From Cichorium intybus (Eukaryota > Streptophyta > Magnoliopsida > Asterales > Asteraceae), in the NCBI GenBank assembly GCA_023525715.1, contig CM042010.1, positions 85,872,116 to 85,936,115 of the forward strand: a stretch of 64,000 bases of DNA. Direction: 5' to 3'. Positions 1-9,501 of this stretch are shown here, piece after piece. The translations under genes were made by a program, and so were the position numbers. Below the pieces are notes generated by a model. It had not been told where the DNA came from, did no database searches, and was given only the letters and a program-made list of their open reading frames with translations. Positions within the stretch are counted from its first letter, which is position 1. The number at the start of each line of letters is the position of its first letter.

Positions 1-646
1 GACGAGCTAAGTTGGAATATTAGATTATATGTGTGCGGTTTCGAATCAGGTGAGTATCCTCACCTTACTATATGATGTTGCATGTTAGGCATCTTGTATG
101 TTAGTTACAGTTATATGATTTGCTCTATATCTGTGGTTAATTATTGTTGGGCTCAGTACTGATGCGTGTCCCCTCGTAGCTGTTGTATGGCGAGTTGGAC
201 TATTGCCTTGTCCCATAGCTGTTGTATGATGGGCTGGGCCTTAACCGGGAACCCATAGCTGTTGTATGATGGGTAGAACCTTCCTGTGTCCATAGCTGTT
301 GTATGATGGATGCCCGTAGCTGTTGTATGGCGGGTAGGGTCGGGTCGTTCTCGAGGACGGGTTGTTTAATATGTGGGCATGTATGGTAATTTGTGGACTC
401 ACTAAGCTTTAAGCTTACTAGTTGATTTTATTACATTTCAGGTATTTCAAATGAAAAAGGGAAGGGCAAGGCTTGACGGCAGTGCATCGCATACAAGAGA
501 TTTATTTTAATGAACTATATTATGATTTTCAAATGTTTCCGTTGTTGGTTTAATAAATATGTCGAACCGTTTTACTTTTTGGAATAAATATTTTGGAACC
601 TTGGTAATAAATTAAATTTTATAATTTTTGAAATTGGGGCGTTACA
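1..646 (+). repeat. LTR 1 of the Tekay-like array (5' part cut off by the window)
   Basis: This matches the last 646 bases of the complete LTR at 5893-7346 nearly base for base, and it ends in GTTACA right before an initiator-Met primer site. It contains a predicted splice donor (CAG|GTGAGT, GT at 50-51) inside a 7-bp hairpin (48-65), a five-hairpin array (173-334), an acceptor ending TTTCAG at 441, and two AATAAA-type signals near 550-590. The promoter part of the LTR lies left of the window. Confidence 0.93.
173..334 (+). repeat. Array of five 22-nt hairpins with invariant loop (LTR 1)
   Basis: Units lie at 173-194, 212-233, 252-273, 289-310 and 313-334. Each has a 5-nt left arm, the same 12-nt loop AGCTGTTGTATG, and a complementary right arm. 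The arms are CTCGT/GCGAG, CCCAT/ATGGG (twice), TCCAT/ATGGA and CCCGT/GCGGG. Three stem positions change on both sides together, and the innermost pair alternates T-A and T-G. Spacing is 39, 40, 37 and 24 bases. Structure-preserving substitution suggests selection on a folded RNA or cruciform; the function is unknown. Confidence 0.85.
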
Positions 647-649
647 AAT

Positions 650-662
650 TGGTATCAGAGCC
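650..662 (+). other. Primer-binding site, initiator tRNA-Met (element A)
   Basis: TGGTATCAGAGCC follows the LTR end after three spacer bases. It is complementary to the 3' end of plant initiator tRNA-Met, the usual primer of chromoviruses and copia elements. Confidence 0.95.
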
Positions 663-1433
663 TTGGTTTGAGGGATTTGGATGAACTGTATTGGGAATCC
701 TAACTCAAACTTAGGACTGAGCGATTTTGTTAAGAAAATGTTTTTGGAAAGTTAAATTAAATTAAGGGAAGATGCGATGCGAACCGTCAACCGAGCTCAA
801 GTAAGTTTATGTGATTCCCAAATACCCATGCCAAGTTTGTGTTATGTGATAAAATGTATTGTGCTAGGATGTAAAAATTGCCTGGAGAACATACTCTGTA
901 GACTGTTTTGTGCCATATGTGCTGCTTTGGAATGTTATGCTACTGCCGTTAGGTTGCTTAGTGAATGCTGGTAGGTTATATACAATTAGGGTAAGATAGC
1001 CTGAGAATTTTTTGTCTAGCCTTACTGGCTGTTCCTTGTTTGGTTGTGACTTTAGGATAGGATCAGTTATTCAAACGTCTATCTTATTCCCGATTGTGTA
1101 CGGCTGTGCGTCCGTGAGGCGACTCGACGACGTTAGCAGTAGTTCTTTTAGGCACGTGTGGGAGGGAGAATTAAGTCAATGATTAGGCACCACGGTGCAT
1201 GATCACAGGATTCATAGGAAGTGGTTTTAGCGTATGTGCGACAATTTAGGAGGATGGTTGATAATCTTGGAACAAGGGCGAATAGGTGTGGAAGGTAGTA
1301 TTAGGCCAGTACTACCGAAAGCACAGGATTCACGCTTGAGTCAAGAGTAGTCAACCAAAGTCCTAGAAAGTCAAGTAGTTGGGTAGATAGGAGTGACCCG
1401 GGTATTGATATTAAAACTATTGCGCATTTCAGA
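663..1433 (+). other. Untranslated leader of element A
   Basis: This is about 770 bases between the primer site and the gag start. A 65-codon open frame at 777-974 also exists in the B leader. The two leaders are about equally similar everywhere, so the frame shows no sign of coding selection. I see no other structure. Confidence 0.7.
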
Positions 1434-2391
1434 ATGGCAGTGACTCGAAGTAACGGTGGGCCAGATGCGGGTGCCTCGAGTGGGGGAGAACCGACTGATG
1501 AAAATCTCTGCAACCTGATAGCGGAGGAGGTCTCGCGAGAAGTGTTGGCTGCGACTGGCTACTCAGGGCTCGTCAAGGGCCAGGGATGCAAGCTATAAGG
1601 ACTTTTCGGCTTGTTCGCCTCTGATGTTTGATGGGGACAGGGATCCGATTATCAGCATGAGATGGGTTTCTGCGGTAGAGGGTGCCTTCCGCACCTGTTC
1701 ATGTCCTGAGAACTCAAAGGTAACATTTACGGTGAATCTTCTGAGAGAGGGTGCGAAAGATTGGTGGGAAATACGAACGAAAGATCTCACGCCTGCTCAG
1801 TTGGATGGTATTACGTAGCCGCAATTCAAGGAACAGTTCAAACTGGAGTATGTTCCATAGGTGGAAATGGAACGCTTGGCACAGGAATACCTGAATCTGA
1901 CCCAAACCACTGAGACGGTGACGGAGATCACCAAAATGTTTAATGAGCGAGCACTCTTCTGTCCATAGTTTGCGGCAACTGAGCACATGAGGATGACTCG
2001 ATATTTGGCGATGCTTCGTACAGACATTCTAGAATTTGTGTCTGCTACTAGGCACCAAACTCTTACCGATATGATCACGGCCGCTCGGGTTCGAGAGTTG
2101 GAATTGGAAACCCAACAAAGGCAGAAGCGTCCGGCGCCTACTCAGACTCAGCAAGCGTCAAAGAAATTTCAAGGTGCAGATCAGGGAAAGCAAGGGCAAA
2201 GGAGCCATGGTAAGTGTGGTAAGTCTGGAAGGAATCATGAGGGGCGTTGCTGGGTGTTAATATTCCATAAGTGTGGAAAGGAGGGTCACTATGCTAAAGA
2301 TTGCCGTGAGGAGGTCAATATTTGTTTTAATTGTAATCAGGTAGACCACTTCAAGGCCCAGTGTCCCCGTCTGACTCAGGGAGTGGTTTAG
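1434..2391 (+). pseudogene. gag: gag of chromovirus A, broken
   Basis: Gag forms the particle and binds RNA through zinc knuckles. The frame starts at ATG 1434 (MAVTRSNGGP). A 56-bp deletion after about 1553, relative to copy B, shifts the frame. In-frame stops follow at 1816 (Trp to TAG), 1858 (shared with B) and 1966. The capsid-like part runs to about 2080, followed by a basic Gln-rich linker. Two zinc knuckles lie near 2265-2375. The first Cys of the first knuckle is replaced (FHKCGKEGHYAKDC). The second, CFNCNQVDHFKAQC, keeps its ligands but has Asp for the usual Gly. A TAG ends the frame at 2391, where B reads Gln. Confidence 0.88.
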
Positions 2392-3452
2392 AATCCAGCA
2401 CCCACTACTCTCCGAATTACCGATGGTAGGAATGGGAAAGGGGAAGCCCCTAAGACCAAGGGTCGAGCATTCGTCATGACCTCCCAGGAGGCACAGGATG
2501 CGCCCGACGTCGTCACGGGTACTCTTTCTTTACTTGCCTCGTGTATGTGGTGTGTACACTTAATGTGTTTATTGTGATTTGGTTAGGAACCTTCTTAGTC
2601 AACTCTACGCCTACCTTTGTACTACTTGATTCGGGTGCTAGTCATTCTTTTGTGTCTGCCGTGTTGGGAAAGGGTTTCGGTATTGGTTTAGGAACTCTTC
2701 ATCGGCCGGTAGAATTAGAAATTGCGGATGATAAAACCGTGCAAGCGACTAGTGTTTATCGGGGATGTGAAGTTGTGATTCAAGGAATAAAGTTTCGGAT
2801 CAATCTCATCCCTATACCGTTGAGTGACTGTCGAGTCATCATCAGTATGGATTGGTTGGGTCAGCATGAATCATTGGTTGATTGTAAGAACAAACGAGTG
2901 TGGATTCAAACCCCAAGTGGGGGAGAGCTGGTTGTGCAGGGCGAGAGAAAGAATCGAGGTGCTGTTTTCTGTTCAGCTGCTAGGGCATGCAGACATTTTC
3001 AACATGGAGGTTCAGGATTTGTGGCTTATGTTTTAGAGGCGCGAGAAAAGAAGCCACAGCAGAGGGCAGGTGATATGCCGGTGGTTCAGGATTTTCCTGA
3101 TGTTTTTCCCGAGGACCTGCCTGGCGTACCGCCAGAGAGACAGGTGGCATTTAAGATCGACTTAACTCCTGGTGCGGCTCCGATAGCTAAAGCACCGTAT
3201 CGTCTTGCGCCTCCAGAGATGCTGGAGTTGTATATTCAACTTCGAGAATTACTGGATAAGGGATTTATTCGACCCAGTTGCTCACCGTGGGGAGCGCCTA
3301 TTTTATTTGTTAAGAAGAAGGATGGTTCCAATAGGATGTGCATAGATTATCGTGAGTTGAACAAGCTTACGGTGAAGAATCGATATCCATTACCTCGCAT
3401 CGACGACTTATTCGATCAACTGCAGGGCGCTTCGTGGTTTTCAAAAAATTGA
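2392..3452 (+). pseudogene. pol: Protease and N-terminal reverse transcriptase of chromovirus A
   Basis: This part processes the polyprotein and begins the RT. After a frameshift near 2545-2590 the frame reads the aspartic protease with an intact LLDSGASHSF active site (about 2620) and a downstream IISMDWLGQH block. The linker then leads into RT fingers: FPDVFPEDLPGVPPERQV, the PYRLAPPEM block, and CSPWGAPILFVKKKDGS. The frame ends at 3452 because a run of six A where five are expected (about 3445) shifts it just before the IDLRSGYHQ motif. The same extra A is present in copy B. Confidence 0.92.
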
Positions 3453-3453
3453 T

Positions 3454-4605
3454 TTGCGGTCAGGATACCATCAAATGCAAGTACGGGAGGAAGACATCCC
3501 GAAAACGGCTTTTTGGACGAGGTACGACCACTTCGAGTTTGTAGTGATGCCGTTTGGACTGACCAATGCCCCTGCAGCTTTTATGGACTTAATGAACCGG
3601 GTGTGTCGACCGATGTTGGATCGGTTGGTTATAGTTTTCATTGACGATATCTTAGTTTACTCTCGGAGCAGGGAGCAACACGAATAGCATTTAAGGGAAG
3701 TATTGAAGACCTTAAGGAAGGAGAAGCTTTATGTAAAATTATCCAAGTGTGACTTTTGGCTGCGGGAGGTCCAGTTTTTGGGTCACATCGTCAACGAGCA
3801 AGGAATCATGGTAGACCCGGCTAAGGTGGAGGACGTGATGCGGTGGGAGGTTCCGAAGACTCCCTCGGAGATTAGAAGTTTCTTGGGTCTGGCTGGTTAT
3901 TAACGTCGTTTCATCCAAGACTTCTCAAAGGTTGCAGTGCCTTTGACTCGGCTAACTAAGAAAAACGCTGCTTTTCGGTGGGGTGAGGAGCAGCAGCAGG
4001 CTTTTGAGACTTTGCGGCGGAAATTGTGTGAAGCTCCAGTTTTAACCTTGCCTGAAGGCATGGAGGATATGGTAGTTTATTGTGATGCATCTATCTCGGG
4101 ATTGGGGGCAGTCTTGATGCAATGAGGCAGGGTGATTGCTTAAGCCTCGCGACAGTTGAAGCCCTATGAGGCTAACTATCCTACTCATGATTTGGAATTG
4201 GGAGCGGTGGTTTTCGCTCTCAAGATTTGGAGACTCTATTTGTATGGAGTGAAGTGTACCATCTATACCGACCACAAGAGTTTGAAGTATCTGATGGATC
4301 AGTCCAATCTCAATATGAGACAGAGGAGATGGTTAGATGTATTGAAAGACTATGATTGTGAGATACACTATCACATTGGAAAGGCCAATGTGGTAGCGGA
4401 TGCGTTAAGCCGTAAGACTTCAGGTTCACCCCTTCGGGGCGTTTGTCTAAGGATGACAATTGTGACACCGCTGCTTGAGCTGATAAGGAAGGCTCAGGTG
4501 GAAGCAAGCCAGAGCGAAAATCAAAAAGGTGAAAAAAATGTGGGTCAGTTGACAGCTATGGTCAAGGATAGTAGAGATTTGCTAACTTGCCATGAGAGAA
4601 TTTAG
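3454..4605 (+). pseudogene. pol: RT palm/thumb and RNase H of chromovirus A
   Basis: This part synthesises cDNA and degrades the RNA template. The RT catalytic motif VFIDDILVYS (about 3637-3665) is intact. Next come the thumb (FLGHIVNEQGI) and RNase H motifs (VVYCDASISGLGAVL, YTDHKSLKY, ANVVADALSR). In-frame stops lie at 3685 (QHE* before HLREVL), 3901 (LAGY*RRF), 4123, 4141 and 4603. The stops at 3685 and 3901 are also in copy B; those at 4123, 4141 and 4603 are private to A. The frame is otherwise continuous. Confidence 0.93.
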
Positions 4606-5897
4606 GTACCGAAGCTGGGCGGGGTTCGTCAAACCCTATTGGAGGAGGCACATAAATCCAAGTTCTCTATATACCCTGGAGCAATTAAAATGTATAGGGA
4701 TCTACACGAATATTATTGGTGGCCAGGCATGAAGAGGGAAGTAGCTTGGTTTGTCGAAAGATGCATGACCTGTCGTAGGGTCAAGGCCGAGCACCAACGG
4801 CCTCATGGTAGATTGCAGCCTCTTGAGATCCCAGAATGGAAATGGGAGCATATCACATTGGATTTCATCACGAAGTTGCCAAGAACCCCTCGACATATGG
4901 ACACCATTTGGGTTATCGTCGAGAGGTTGACTAAAAGTGCTCATTTCCTCCCCATTCAAGAGACCTTCTCTGCAAAGGAATTGGCTAAGGTCTACGTAGA
5001 CGAGATGTCCGATTTACGTCTAGGTTTTGGAAGAAGTTTCATGAGGAATTAGGCACTCGCCTTCATTTCAGCACGGCATATCACCCTCAGACGGATGGGC
5101 AGAGTGAAAGGACGATTCAAACGCTAGAGGATATGCTTAGGGCATGTGTTATCGATTTTGGCGGGAGTTGGGATTCCCATCTCCCTCTAGCCGAGTTTTC
5201 CTATAATAACAGTTATCACGCGAGCATTGGCAGGGCTCCTTTTGAGATGTTGTATGGAAGGAAATGTCGGACTCCTATTTGCTGGGGCGAGGTTGGCCAG
5301 CGGGTATTCGGTAGTACTGAGGTAGTACTCAACACAACTGAGCTAATTCAGAAGGTTCGGGAGAGATTGTTAACGGCTCAGAGTCGACAGAAAAGTTATG
5401 CAGATAGGCGACGGTCCGATCTCGAGTTTCAAATTGCGGATTATGTTCTTCTTAAGGTTTCACCTTGGAAGGGAGGTATTCGTTTTAGGAAGCGAGGAAA
5501 GCTTGGCCCTAGGTACATTGGACCTTATCGAATCATCGCGCGAGTAGGTAAGGTAGCTTACCGGTTGGAGCTGCCCGAACAGCTTAGCCAGATTCACGAC
5601 ACGTTCCACGTTTCGCAACTCAGGAAGTGCATTACCGAGGAATCTTCAATAGTGCCTTTGGAGGATATTCAATTAGACGAATGCCTAAATTTCGTGGACC
5701 GACCGATTGCCATCATTGAAAGGAAAATAAAGACTTTGCGAAATAAAACAATAGGATTAGTTAATGTTCAGTGGCAACATCGTAAAGGGTCTGAGTGGAC
5801 TTGGGAACCGGAGGAGGAAATGCGGAGGCATTATCCAGAATTGTTTACCGGCGCGGATTTCGGGGACGAAATCCAGTTAAGTGGGGGAGAATTGTAA
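4606..5897 (+). pseudogene. pol: Integrase and chromodomain of chromovirus A
   Basis: Integrase inserts the cDNA; the C-terminal chromodomain would guide it to marked chromatin. The zinc-binding region (HKSKFSIYPGA...CMTCRRVKAEH) spans about 4648-4780, and the first catalytic Asp lies in ITLDFITKLP (about 4860). At about 5005-5015, VDEM runs straight into a shifted TSRFWKKFHEE. About 15 residues are missing, including the second catalytic Asp (SDRD in E and F). The glutamate motif TDGQSERTIQ follows at 5090, then a GPF/Y-type module (PWKGGIRFRKRGKL, GPYRIIARVG) and a chromodomain-like tail (VQWQHRKGSEWTWEPEEEM) ending at 5897. The deletion is shared with B. Confidence 0.92.
5879..5892 (+). 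other. Polypurine tract of element A
   Basis: AAGTGGGGGAGAAT sits directly before the 3' LTR (TGTAAGAC). It is the expected plus-strand primer, and the same bases occur at 19222-19235. Confidence 0.95.
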
Positions 5898-6051
5898 GAC
5901 TCGTTCCGCCGAGGCGCGGCCCGGACGGATCCGCGGCATGGCTCGGGAGGGATCTGGATTCGCGAATGATTTTATACGTGCGGCGCGGCGTTAAAGGATC
6001 CGCGGTGCGGTGTGCCGCTAATGTGAAAACCCTAATTCGGATTCAAACGCC

Positions 6052-6059
6052 TATATAAA
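6052..6059 (+). promoter_or_regulatory. TATA box of the Tekay-like LTR
   Basis: TATATAAA lies about 160 bp into the LTR, downstream of GC-rich boxes and an AAACCCTAA motif. The same arrangement is at 19395-19402, so U3 is short and R plus U5 exceed 1.2 kb. Confidence 0.75.
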
Positions 6060-6749
6060 GGGTCCCAGCCCTAGGGTTCGTGTTTTTGGAAGTTTTCTGG
6101 AGTGGAGTCGACTGGTTTCAGTAGAGGCTCTTCGGTTCCAAAGCTTTGAAGAATTTGAGAGTTTGGAAGGAGGAGATACAACGTGGAGAAAGGCTTGTAA
6201 CCGAGCGTGTGCATTCCTCCGTTTTCCAGAAGCAAGGTAAGAGGATCTACCTTTCTAATACTTAATTTTATCACGTCTTATAGTGTTATCCCTTGGTTAG
6301 TAGTCTTAGATGGCTTGTAACAATTAGGGTTTGGACCAAGGACATGCATGGACTTGCATGTCCATAAGGAAGTGACCTTAGGGTAGTTTCAGATCCCAGG
6401 AAGGGTATAGAGTGAAACCCTAGCCGATGACTGAACTGATTAAGGGCTAATAAGACTTTGGATTGATACGAGTCCGCGGCTCGGACAGGCTATGTAGGCG
6501 ACGGGGGTTCGAGTAAAACCCCGAGGTGTAATGATAGTCCGCGACGCGTAAGAGAAAGGTCGCATTGCGGCGAGCAGCTGTTTGACCCAAAGCTTATTTT
6601 CGACAATGTTGGTTACCAAACATTGGGTCTGACTTTTAGGCAAGGCTAAAGGAGTTTGGTCAATGCTTGACATGTTGTCTATGTGGGATATAGGTTCGTG
6701 GACAAGCTAAGTGGGGATATTAGATTCTATCTGTGCGGTTTCGAATCAG

Positions 6750-7141
6750 GTGAGTATCCTCACCTTACTATATGATGTTGCATGTTAGGCATCTTGTATG
6801 TTATTTACAGTTATATGATTTGCTCTATATATGTGGTTAATTGTTGTTGGGCTCAGTACTGATGCGTGTCCCCTCGTAGCTGTTGTATGGCAAGTTGGAC
6901 TATTGCCTTGTCCCATAGCTGTTGTATGATGGGCTGGGCTATAACCTGGAACCCATAGCTATTGTATGATGGGTAGAACCTTCCCGTGTCCATAGCTGTT
7001 GTATGATGGACGCCCGTAGCTATTGTATGGCGGGTAGGGTCGGGTCGTTCTCGAGGACGGGTTGTTTAATATGTGGGCATGTATGGTAATTTGTGGACTC
7101 ACTAAGCTTTAAGCTTACCCGTTGATTTTATAACATTTCAG
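6750..7141 (+). other. Predicted intron inside the LTR
   Basis: The donor CAG|GTGAGT (GT at 6750) and a pyrimidine-rich acceptor ending ACATTTCAG (AG at 7140-7141) bound 392 bp. A CTAAG/CTTAC branch-like stretch lies about 30 bp before the acceptor. The pair is conserved in LTR 1 (50-441) and LTR 3 (48004-48394). The hairpin array lies wholly inside. Splicing is inferred, not shown. Confidence 0.45.
6873..7034 (+). repeat. Hairpin array (LTR 2)
   Basis: Five units lie at 6873, 6912, 6952, 6989 and 7013, matching LTR 1. Unit 1 has one broken pair (right arm GCAAG). Units 3 and 5 have loop AGCTATTGTATG. All other stems are kept. Confidence 0.85.
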
Positions 7142-7349
7142 GTATTTCAAATGACAAAGGGAAGGGCAAGGCTTGACGGCAACGCATCGCATACAAGAGA
7201 TTTATTTTAATGAACTATATTACGATTTTCAAATGTTTCCGCTGTTGGTTTAATAAATATGTCGAACCGTTTTACTTTTTGGAATAAATATTTTGGAACC
7301 TTGGTAATAAATGAAATTTTATAATTTTTGAAATTGGGGAGTTACAAAT

Positions 7350-7362
7350 TGGTATCAGAGCC
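7350..7362 (+). other. Primer-binding site, initiator tRNA-Met (element B)
   Basis: TGGTATCAGAGCC lies three bases after LTR 2, identical in place to that of element A. Confidence 0.95.
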
Positions 7363-8133
7363 TTGGTTTGAGGGATTTGGATGAACTGTATTGGGAATCC
7401 AAACTCAAACTTAGGACTGAGGGATTTTGTTAAGAAAATGTTTTTGGAAAGTTAAATTAAATTAAGGGAAGATGCGATGCGAACCATCAACCGAGCTCAA
7501 GTAAGTTTATGTGCTTCCCAAATACCCATGCCAAGTTTGTGTTATGTGATAAAATGTATTGTGCTAGGATGTAAAAATTACTTGGATAACATACTCTGTA
7601 GACTGCTTTGTGCCATATGTGCTGCTTTGGAATGTTATGCTACTGCCGTTAGGTTGCTTAGTGAATGCTGGTAGGTTATATACAATTAGGGTAAGATAGC
7701 CTGAGAATTTTTGGTCAAGCCTTACTGGCTGTTCCTTGTTTGGTTGTGACTTTAGGGTAGGATCAGTTATTCAAACGTCTATCTTATTCCCGATTGTGTA
7801 CGGCTGTGCGTCCGTGACGCGACTCGACGGCGTTAGCAGTAGTTCTTTTAGGCACGTGTGGGAGGGAGAATTAAGTCAATGATTAGGCACCACGGTGCAT
7901 GATCACAGGATTCATAGGAAGTGGTTTTAGCGTATGTGCGACAATTTAGGAGGATGGTTGATAAACTTGGAACAAGGGCGAATAGGTGTGGAAGGTAGTA
8001 CCAGGCCAGTACTACCGAAAGCACAGGATTCACGCTTGAGTCAAGAGTAGTCAACCAAAGTCCTAGAAAGTCAAGTAGTTGGGTAGATAGGAGTGACCCG
8101 GGTATTGATATTAAAATTGTTGCGCATTTCAAA
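7363..8133 (+). other. Untranslated leader of element B
   Basis: This is colinear with 663-1433 with scattered substitutions. I see no independent feature. Confidence 0.7.
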
Positions 8134-9353
8134 ATCGCAGTGACTCGAAGTAACGGTGGGCCAGATGCGGGTGCCTCGAGTGGGGGAGGACCGACTAATG
8201 AAAATCTCCGCAACCTGATAGCGGAGGAGGTCTCACGAGAAGTGTTGGCTGCGATACCTCAGTTCTTTGGTACTATTAAAGCTGAGCTATGGGCAATGCT
8301 CGAGGAGCGACTGGCTACTCAGGGCTCGTCAAGGGCCAGGGATGCAAGCTATAAGGACTTTTCGACTTGTTCGCCTCCGATGTTCGATGGGGGCAGGGAT
8401 CCGTTTGTCAGCATGCGATGGGTTTCTGCGGTAGAGGGTGCCTTCCGCACCTGTTCATGTGCTGAGAACTCAAAGGTAACATTTGCGGTGAATCTTCTGA
8501 GAGAGGGTGCGAAAGATTGGTGGGAAATACGAACGAAAGATCTCACCCCTGCTCAGTTGGATGGTATTACGTGGCCGCAATTCAAGGAACAGTTCAAACT
8601 GGAGTATGTTCCATAGGTGGAAATGGAACGCTTGGCACAGGAATACCTGAATCTGACCCAGACAACTGAGACGGTGACGGAGATCACCAAAAAGTTTAAT
8701 GAGCGAGCACTCTTCTGTCCAGAGTTTGCGGCAACTGAGCGCATGAGGATGACTCGATATTTGGCGATGCTTCGTACAGACATTCGAGAATTTGTGTCTG
8801 CTACTAGGCACCAAACTCTTACCGATATGATCGCGGCCGCTCGGGTCCGAGAGTTGGAATTGGAAACCCAACAAAGGCAGAAGCGTCCGGCGCCTACTCA
8901 GACTCAGCAGGCGTCAAAGAAATTTCAAGGTGCAGATCAGGGAAAGCAAGGGCAAAGGAGCCATGGTAAGTGTGGTAAGTCTGGAAGGAATCATGAGGGG
9001 CGTTCTGGGTGTTAATATTCCATAAGTGTGGAAAGGAGGGTCACTATGCTAAAGATTGCCGTCAGGAGGTCAAGATTTGTTTTAATTGTAATCAGGTAGG
9101 CCACTTCAAGGCCCAGTGTCCCCGTCTGACTCAGGGAGTGCTTCAGAATCCAGCACCAACTACTCTCCGAATTACCGATGGTAGGCAAGGGAAAGGGGAA
9201 GCCCCTAAGACCAAGGGTCGAGCATTCGTCATGACCGCCCAGGAGGCACAGGATGCGCCCGACGTCGTCACGGGTACTCTTTCTTTACTTGCCTCGTGTA
9301 TGTGGTGTGTATACTTAATGTGTTTATTGTGCTTTGGTTCGGAACCTTCTTAG
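8134..9353 (+). pseudogene. gag: gag of chromovirus B, broken
   Basis: This is the same protein as gag A but keeps the 56 bp deleted there, so the N-terminal half reads through (AIPQFFGTIKAELWAML). The start codon is lost: ATG in A is ATC at 8134. The TAG after EYVP (8614) is shared with A. The frame then runs from 8617 through the capsid C-terminus (TRYLAMLRTDIREFV) to 9015. A 1-bp deletion near 9006 moves it into another frame carrying the zinc knuckles (FHKCGKEGHYAKDC, CFNCNQVGHFKAQC, about 9015-9130). The second knuckle keeps the Gly that A has lost. Confidence 0.88.
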
Positions 9354-9501
9354 TCAACTCTACGCTTACCTTTGTACTACTTGATTCGGGTGCTAGTCAT
9401 TCTTTTGTGTCTGCCGTGTTGGGAAAGGGTTTTGGTATTGGTTTAGGAACTCTTCATCGGCCGGTAGAAGTAGAAATTGCGTATGATAAAACCGTGCAAG
9501 C
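9354..9501 (+). pseudogene. pol: Protease N-terminal part of chromovirus B, cut by element D1
   Basis: This reads LLDSGASHSFVSAVL (active site intact) and stops at DKTVQA, where the non-autonomous element D1 is inserted. The gene resumes at 16086. CAAGC at 9497-9501 is repeated at 16086-16090 as the target duplication. Confidence 0.92.

Larger units (their letters stand above)
5893..7346 (+). repeat. LTR 2, complete, shared by A (3') and B (5')
   Basis: This is a 1454-bp LTR from TGTAAGAC to GTTACA. It is flanked by the polypurine tract of A on the left and the primer site of B on the right, so it serves both internal regions. It holds GC-rich boxes (5915-6015), a TATA box (6052), a plant telo-box-like AAACCCTAA (6027), a donor-like GCAAG|GTAAGA (6237), a second donor CAG|GTGAGT (6750), a hairpin array (6873-7034) and AATAAA signals near 7250-7310. 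Confidence 0.95.

Noticed and set aside
650..662. tRNA gene fragments at primer sites
   Set aside because: These are 13-17-base complements to tRNA 3' ends placed at LTR edges, so they are primer sites, not tRNA genes.
777..974. 65-codon ORF in the leader of A, also present in B at 7477-7674
   Set aside because: A and B are recent duplicates alike everywhere in the leader; the ORF shows no excess conservation and no known domain.
5795..6058. ORF running from the end of integrase into LTR 2
   Set aside because: It is an alternative frame of the chromodomain and then non-coding LTR.
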